Assembly: GCA_036404255.1 (NCBI GenBank)
Contig: DASWOP010000246.1
Location: 1-9,223, forward strand
DNA from: JARLFX01 sp036404255
GTDB taxonomy: Bacteria; Acidobacteriota; Terriglobia; Terriglobales; Acidobacteriaceae
Length of the DNA stretch: 9,223 nt
Direction: 5' to 3'
How positions within the stretch are numbered: the first letter of the stretch is position 1; each line of letters begins with the position of its first letter. The translations under genes and the position numbers were made by a program. A model generated the notes under the pieces. The model saw only the letters and a program-made list of their open reading frames with translations. It did not search any database and had not been told where the DNA came from. Positions 6,232-9,223 of the stretch are shown in pieces.

Positions 6232-7755
6232 ATGGGTAGCCTGCAGCGCATTTTCAAAAATTTGTTTGCACTTGTCGTCTCCAACATCACCATGGTGGCG
6301 AATCAACTCCTGTTGCCGCCTATCTTTTTGCATCAGTATGGAGTTGCGCTCTATGGCGAGTGGCTGGCGCTCTCCGTTGGCGTTGCCTATCTGCGGACGT
6401 TGAACTTTGGCGTGCAGACCTATGTAAATCAGGACCTCACGCTGCGGTTTCATCGTGGCGAGTTGGAAGGCTACCATGTGCGTCAGTCCACGGCGCTGAG
6501 GCTTCTGCTGGGTATCTGCGGGGTGACCGCGGCACTCTCTCCTATCATCTTCCTGCTGCCCATCTCCCACATTCTGCGGCTCGGAATCTCTAACCAGCAA
6601 GCCACTTTGGCTACGTTTCTGTTGGCTATGCAGGTGCTGGTAAATATCCTGTTCGGATACTTCACCGGAATCTTCATGGTGGTCGAGAAGTCGCATCGCG
6701 GCACGCAGTGGAACAACGCACAACGCATGCTCTTCATCGCGGCTACAGTCGCCGCCATCCTGCTGCACGTCTCCTTCGCCATGCTGGCATTTGTGCAACT
6801 GGTTACCTATGCCGTGGTCTTCGTGGCCGTCCTGATCGACCTCAAGCGCACGGCACCGCAGATATTTCCCAATGTCCGCCACTGGGACAGTAGTTCCGTA
6901 CGAGAGATTCTAAAACGCAGCGGTCACTTTGGACTGATCTACTCCTGTACCTTCCTGGCATTTGAAGCACCGGTGCTGGTACTGCAGCGTATCGTTGGCC
7001 CTGTCGCAGTGGTCGCATTCACGCTGATGCGGACCATCTTCTCCATGGGGCGCCAGATACTGGCAGTGCTTACCCAGTCGCTCGGCCCGGAGATTACAGC
7101 GCTCTTCGGCAAGCGCGACTGGCGGCAATTGCGTACGCTATACGGCTACTCCGAGAAGCTCATCTTCGCCTGTATTCCGACAGTGAACCTGGCTATTCTG
7201 GTGGCGTCACCGTGGCTGCTGAGCCTGTGGAGAGTGAATAAGTCAGGCATGTTCCAGCTTTACCCTTATGTGATCTCCTCGGCTATTTCTATTGTGATGG
7301 CAACGGAAGAGCATAAATACCAATTCCAGTTCTCAACCAATTCGCATGAGAAGCTGGCGCGCTTCATGTTCTGCTCTTACGTCGCAATGGTGGCATGTTC
7401 CATTCCGCTGGTACGGCTCTTTGGCACCATGGGCTTCCTGTGCATCTGGCTGGCGACAGAGTCTGCACAGTTGATCTATATCGTGCATCTCAACCACGTA
7501 CTATTCGATCCGGCCTCTACCCAAGTTGAAAAGCTGACCATGCAGAACCTTACCCGCATGCTCAGTCTTTCGCTCGCTGGCCTAGTGGCCGCAGCGTTCA
7601 CATTGCGTCATACAAGCGGAGCAGGGCATGGAGTGCAGATTGCAGCGACCGCCGCAACCCTTGTGCTGGTTGGCGGAGTATCCTACGTGCTGTTTGATCT
7701 GAAACATGTGGCTGGAGGGTTCTCAAAGCGCCTCCGGGGCCGATTCGCGTCATAG
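6232..7755 (+). CDS. Polysaccharide flippase / lipopolysaccharide biosynthesis membrane protein (MOP superfamily, Wzx-like)
   Basis: A 507-residue, strongly hydrophobic protein with roughly 12-14 membrane segments (for example about residues 9-33, 40-60, 88-110, 123-150, 165-204, 257-280, 308-330, 375-420 and 467-490), the length and layout of Wzx/MATE-type flippases. Members move undecaprenyl-diphosphate-linked oligosaccharides across the inner membrane during O-antigen, capsule or exopolysaccharide assembly. The N-terminal pattern (amphipathic start, NQLLLPPIFLHQYGVALYGEWLAL) and the central LKRSGHFGLIYSCTFLAFEAPVLVLQRIVGPVAVVAF segment fit this family; substrate cannot be predicted. ATG 6232 is preferred for its AGGAAG; ATG 6181 would add 17 residues with no ribosome site. 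Two glycosyltransferases flank it, one divergent and one 42 bp downstream on the same strand, which supports a polysaccharide role. A general MATE-type exporter is less likely. Confidence 0.85.
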   Translation: MGSLQRIFKNLFALVVSNITMVANQLLLPPIFLHQYGVALYGEWLALSVGVAYLRTLNFGVQTYVNQDLTLRFHRGELEGYHVRQSTALRLLLGICGVTAALSPIIFLLPISHILRLGISNQQATLATFLLAMQVLVNILFGYFTGIFMVVEKSHRGTQWNNAQRMLFIAATVAAILLHVSFAMLAFVQLVTYAVVFVAVLIDLKRTAPQIFPNVRHWDSSSVREILKRSGHFGLIYSCTFLAFEAPVLVLQRIVGPVAVVAFTLMRTIFSMGRQILAVLTQSLGPEITALFGKRDWRQLRTLYGYSEKLIFACIPTVNLAILVASPWLLSLWRVNKSGMFQLYPYVISSAISIVMATEEHKYQFQFSTNSHEKLARFMFCSYVAMVACSIPLVRLFGTMGFLCIWLATESAQLIYIVHLNHVLFDPASTQVEKLTMQNLTRMLSLSLAGLVAAAFTLRHTSGAGHGVQIAATAATLVLVGGVSYVLFDLKHVAGGFSKRLRGRFAS

Positions 7756-7781
7756 TCTTCAAGCCGAGCACAGATAGAACC

Positions 7782-7790
7782 GAGGGAGAG
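7782..7790 (+). promoter_or_regulatory. Ribosome binding site (GAGGGAGAG) for the TTG-started glycosyltransferase
   Basis: A purine-rich GAGGGAGAG ends 7 nt before TTG 7798. It is the strongest Shine-Dalgarno-like site in the window and justifies a TTG start. Confidence 0.65.
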
Positions 7791-7797
7791 AATTTCA

Positions 7798-8919
7798 TTG
7801 CGCTTCTACGTCTTCAGTCCGCGGTTTCATATTCGCCCGAAGAACACGGACTGGCTCTATAACGGATACCTGCCGCGGGTCAGGGAGTTCGTCGACGACT
7901 TTGAGGTCTACCTGCAGCAGGCCTGGATCCCAAGTCTGATAACGAACGCACGTAGCGCAGCAGCTATCGCGCGCGGCAGGCTGAACCTCACGCTTCCAGC
8001 TTTTATGCTGCCTCAGACGGAGGACAGGTTCTCACTTGCCGATCTGCGCCGGTCCAGGGCCGACGTCGTCTTTGGACATTCGCCAACGAACGTGCACCAC
8101 CTGCCGCTCATCTGCCACACCGGGCCCATCTATGAGCAGCCACTTAAGGACCGAGGGGTCTCCCAGGCCGAGATTGACCGGGAAAAGGCGGTGAAGCTTC
8201 GGACCATCCTGCGGTCCGAGCTGGTGACCTTGAACTCTGAGGCTGGAGCAGAGACTTTGCGGGCACTTCACCCAGCATCGGCCGACCGGATTCGAAGTAT
8301 TCCATTCTTTCTCCCTCATTTGCAGACAATTCCGGCTATAACACTTCAAGAGAAATGGTATAAGCCAGAGAAAATAAAGCTTCTATTTGTAGGGCGCGAG
8401 GCGAACCGCAAGGGGTTACCGGCGGTTCTGGAGGCTTTCCGGGCCGCTGATGCAAGCTATCCCGGGCTGCTTGAGCTTCAGATCGTCACAAACTTTGCCG
8501 ATGGCGCTATCCCAATTCCGGTCATGCCCAACGTTCGTCTGATCGGCGAACTTAGCCGAGACGAGGTGGGCGCGCTTATGCGCCAGAGCCATATTGTGCT
8601 CATGCCCAGCAGGTTTGAGACGTATGGCTGGGTCTACCTGGAGGCGATGGCTGCAGGCGCTATTGCCGTGGCATGCGACGCGCCAGCGCAGCAGGAGATT
8701 CTGGCAGACGGTCGCGCAGGAATGCTGGTACAGCCAACGGCCGAGGCGGTTACATCCGCGTTGCTGCAATTGCTGGAACGACCGGAAGAGATGCGAGCAC
8801 TCGCAGCGCGTGGCTGGCAGCGGGTCAGTGATGTCTATCTGCCGGGCATTGTGGCGAAGAGGATGAAGGAGCTGGGATTCGAGGCAGAGGAGCTTTTCCG
8901 GCGCAAACAGGGGCGATAG
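7798..8919 (+). CDS. Glycosyltransferase, GT4-like (GT-B fold)
   Basis: A 373-residue protein starting at TTG 7798 behind a good ribosome site, giving MRFYVFSPRFHIRPKNTDWLY. The C-terminal half is a clear GT4 Rossmann domain: LLFVGREANRKGLPAVLEAF (G199, R200, K205 at the donor-phosphate site), NVRLIGELSRDEVGALMRQSHIVLMPS, then FETYGWVYLEAMAAGAIAVA, in which E274 and E282 form an intact EX7E pair, and finally PAQQEIL. The N-terminal acceptor half is divergent and lacks the GGxxR-type loop, but has HTGPIYEQP (about 107-115) and SELVTLNS where GT4 enzymes often have an acceptor-side segment. No signal peptide or membrane helix is seen, so it is cytoplasmic or peripherally bound. It follows the flippase by 42 bp and is probably cotranscribed. 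Sugar donor and acceptor are unknown. Confidence 0.88.
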   Translation: MRFYVFSPRFHIRPKNTDWLYNGYLPRVREFVDDFEVYLQQAWIPSLITNARSAAAIARGRLNLTLPAFMLPQTEDRFSLADLRRSRADVVFGHSPTNVHHLPLICHTGPIYEQPLKDRGVSQAEIDREKAVKLRTILRSELVTLNSEAGAETLRALHPASADRIRSIPFFLPHLQTIPAITLQEKWYKPEKIKLLFVGREANRKGLPAVLEAFRAADASYPGLLELQIVTNFADGAIPIPVMPNVRLIGELSRDEVGALMRQSHIVLMPSRFETYGWVYLEAMAAGAIAVACDAPAQQEILADGRAGMLVQPTAEAVTSALLQLLERPEEMRALAARGWQRVSDVYLPGIVAKRMKELGFEAEELFRRKQGR

Positions 8920-9141
8920 TTTGGCCGCGCTCCAAAGTATACATAATATATGTTATCGGACATTGCGATAAGGTAGTTCGCTGATAAGAGCTCCGGGCTA
9001 TTGTGGCAATATGGCTTATTTTACTGGGTATACCTACAGCTATTGCACGTTCGAACTACTGCCAAAATGTGACCTCCCCCGCGCATCTATACGCTGTATG
9101 TGTTAGATTCAACAAAGCCCTTCCGACGAGAGTGCGGATGC
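8920..9141. other. Intergenic spacer, 222 bp, AT-richer, between glycosyltransferase and tRNA-Ser
   Basis: No gene is seen. It contains the inverted repeat TTATCG...CGATAA (8953-8971), a direct repeat GATAAG (8967-8972 and 8983-8988) and a small hairpin TATTG-TGG-CAATA (8999-9011) followed by ttatttta, a weak terminator candidate for the glycosyltransferase operon. Upstream of the tRNA, TGTTAGATT (9101-9109) resembles an extended -10 box about 32 bp before the mature 5' end, but no clear -35 box is spaced to it. Confidence 0.4.
8953..8971. repeat. Inverted repeat TTATCG-N7-CGATAA
   Basis: Perfect 6-base arms around a 7-base loop, 33 bp after the glycosyltransferase stop, in an AT-rich stretch. 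It is not followed by a T-run, so a protein site or simple 3' hairpin is as likely as a terminator. Confidence 0.4.
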
Positions 9142-9223
9142 GGAGAGATGGCCGAGTGGCTGAAGGCGCACGCTTGGAAAGCGTGTATACCGCAAGGTAT
9201 CCAGGGTTCGAATCCCTGTCTCT
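9142..9223 (+). tRNA. tRNA-Ser(GGA), 3' end cut by the window
   Basis: The 5' acceptor strand GGAGAGA (9142-9148) would pair with TCTCTCC, of which TCTCT is the last visible sequence, so two stem bases lie beyond the edge. The D-arm is GCC...GGC; the anticodon stem CACGC/GCGTG closes the loop TTGGAAA with anticodon GGA at 9176-9178. A long variable arm, ATACC-GCAA-GGTAT, shows the class II (serine) type. The T-arm is CAGGG-TTCGAAT-CCCTG. It reads UCC and UCU codons. The gene is on the plus strand downstream of the polysaccharide cluster but has its own spacer. Confidence 0.95.

Noticed and set aside
6142..6882. Minus-strand ORF of 246 codons opposite the flippase start
   Set aside because: Its product is rich in Gln, His and Asp with no recognisable motif, and it covers the clearly hydrophobic flippase frame.
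8340..8395. AT-rich patch in the second glycosyltransferase as a sign of a fusion or insertion
   Set aside because: The frame is continuous and the patch falls at the inter-domain linker before LLFVGREANRKG, where composition can drift.
9049..9057. GTTCGAACT as a partial copy of the tRNA T-loop (att-site remnant)
   Set aside because: The match is only the short self-complementary GTTCGAAC core; surrounding bases do not match the tRNA 3' end.

Overview
The window looks like a piece of a moderately GC-rich bacterial chromosome, most likely from the Acidobacteriota (Terriglobales group, near Terriglobus, Granulicella or Edaphobacter). This placement is an inference. It rests on the style of the intergenic palindromes (a GGCTGAAGCC / GGCTAAAGCC core), the short 'aatgacaaata' repeats beside them, the choice-of-anchor-D (ASH-like) repeats on a secreted enzyme, and a miaB gene followed directly by a bifunctional-nuclease (BFN/DUF151) gene. 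No 16S or other decisive marker is present.

Layout. (1) Positions 1-2607, minus strand: one long uninterrupted reading frame of 869 codons that runs off the left edge. It encodes a secreted nuclease or phosphatase of the endonuclease/exonuclease/phosphatase (EEP) superfamily, with a signal peptide, an OB-like N-terminal region, an EEP catalytic domain and a C-terminal array of about 107-residue Ig-like repeats. (2) Positions 2608-3103: a 496-bp divergent intergenic region holding four hairpins and a short direct-repeat series. (3) Positions 3104-4963, plus strand: miaB (tRNA methylthiotransferase) and a BFN-family gene 15 bp apart, apparently one operon. (4) Positions 5021-6145, minus strand: a family-4-type glycosyltransferase, convergent with the BFN gene. 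(5) Positions 6232-8919, plus strand: a Wzx/MATE-type polysaccharide flippase followed by a second GT4-type glycosyltransferase. (6) Positions 8920-9141: an AT-richer spacer with small inverted repeats. (7) From 9142: a tRNA-Ser(GGA), cut by the right edge two bases short of the end of its acceptor stem.

How the genes fit together. The two glycosyltransferases and the flippase look like part of a surface-polysaccharide (EPS, capsule or O-antigen) locus. The glycosyltransferases would add sugars to a lipid-linked oligosaccharide at the cytoplasmic face, and the flippase would move it across the inner membrane. No polymerase, ligase or priming transferase is visible, so the cluster is incomplete in this window or is completed elsewhere. 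miaB and the BFN gene are housekeeping or regulatory genes unrelated to it.

I found no convincing wholly new system. The items most worth a second look are the multidomain secreted nuclease with its near-identical repeats, the hairpin array between divergent genes, and a glycosyltransferase whose first EX7E glutamate is a glutamine.
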